From CAYWLQ01 sp964458775 (GTDB lineage: Bacteria; Myxococcota_A; Polyangia; JAAYKL01), in assembly GCA_964458775.1 (NCBI GenBank), contig CAYWLQ010000004.1, forward strand, positions 16,491-80,490: a stretch of DNA of 64,000 nucleotides, given 5' to 3'. A program made the position numbers and the translations under genes. Under the pieces are notes generated by a model. The model was not told the origin of the DNA. It was given only the letters and a program-made list of their open reading frames with translations, and searched no databases. Positions 63,804 through 64,000 of the stretch are shown piece after piece (the stretch's first letter is position 1; each line of letters begins with the position of its first letter).

Positions 63804-63996
63804 GTTTTTCTTTTCTAATTACACTGTATTTTTCAGTCTTTCGTTGATTGATTTACGTTATTTCTCCAATATGTTCATGCATAGAAAATAGCAATTGACG
63901 AAGATCTGTATTTTATCAATACTGTCAAATTACATACGCTTTATCCTGTTGCTGTGATTTCTCTAACTTCGAGCGTTTAATTTTGGGGAGAGAGAC

Positions 63997-64000
63997 ATGA
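63997..64000 (+). CDS. Start of a further gene, truncated by window end
   Basis: An ATG at 63997 follows GGGGAGAGAGAC, a strong ribosome site, four bases before the end of the window. Only the first codon is visible. The 193 bases between the MBL gene and this start contain nothing else I can identify. Confidence 0.5.

Overview
The window (about 40% G+C by eye) looks like a piece of a Gram-negative chromosome from a low-GC Myxococcota or former-Deltaproteobacteria lineage. Supporting signs are a Ser/Thr kinase fused to a sigma-54 activator, a PATAN-like receiver protein, paired bactofilins, Cys-rich DUF4215/fibro-slime surface proteins, a caspase-like secreted protein under an ECF sigma factor, and many lipoproteins and outer-membrane barrels. 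The placement is inferred from gene content; no rRNA, tRNA or universal marker set is present. I see no insertion sequences, prophage, CRISPR array or tRNA.

Layout. 71-2288: folate/pterin operon (PTR1/FolM-like reductase, folB, folK, folE). 2335-9743: a 1689-residue kinase/ATPase/TPR/GAF/sigma-54 regulator and a hybrid histidine kinase, transcribed divergently. 9958-10943: an orphan pair, one member FliH/SctL-like. 11141-20594: the most interesting region, an acyl-CoA ligase and PlsC acyltransferase next to a set of free-standing enzymes: PksI-like enoyl-CoA hydratase, AcpK-like ACP, hot-dog dehydratase, ketosynthase, polyketide-type C-methyltransferase, ketoreductase and PksG-like HMG-CoA synthase. 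Together they resemble a polyketide beta-branching cassette joined to a dissociated fatty-acid elongation set with no modular megasynthase. 20605-25942: probable five-gene operon with ECF sigma, membrane anti-sigma-like protein, secreted caspase/surface-repeat protein, secreted protein and guanine deaminase, interrupted by a long period-9 inverted repeat.

26166-41799: ilvC, two bactofilins plus a lipoprotein, two outer-membrane-type proteins, htpG, a small lipoprotein, PAP2 and HAD phosphatases, a group-2-like sigma factor behind a four-half-site TGTCTCA array, YggS and Maf homologues, a receiver/PATAN membrane protein and a sigma-54 regulator. 42019-48560: two tandem paralogous lipoproteins of about 1066 residues, each with 16 Cys-rich repeats around a fibro-slime domain. 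48850-63803: AAA ATPase, SPOR protein, AraC/GyrI regulator, a three-gene DUF4349-type envelope operon, a multi-span histidine kinase, an ECF sigma/anti-sigma pair, a PEGA-type membrane protein, a membrane TPR protein and an MBL-fold hydrolase; the first bases of another gene close the window.

Start sites were often moved downstream of the longest frame because a good Shine-Dalgarno sits before an internal start. Functional names rest on motifs and remembered family features; no database search was run.
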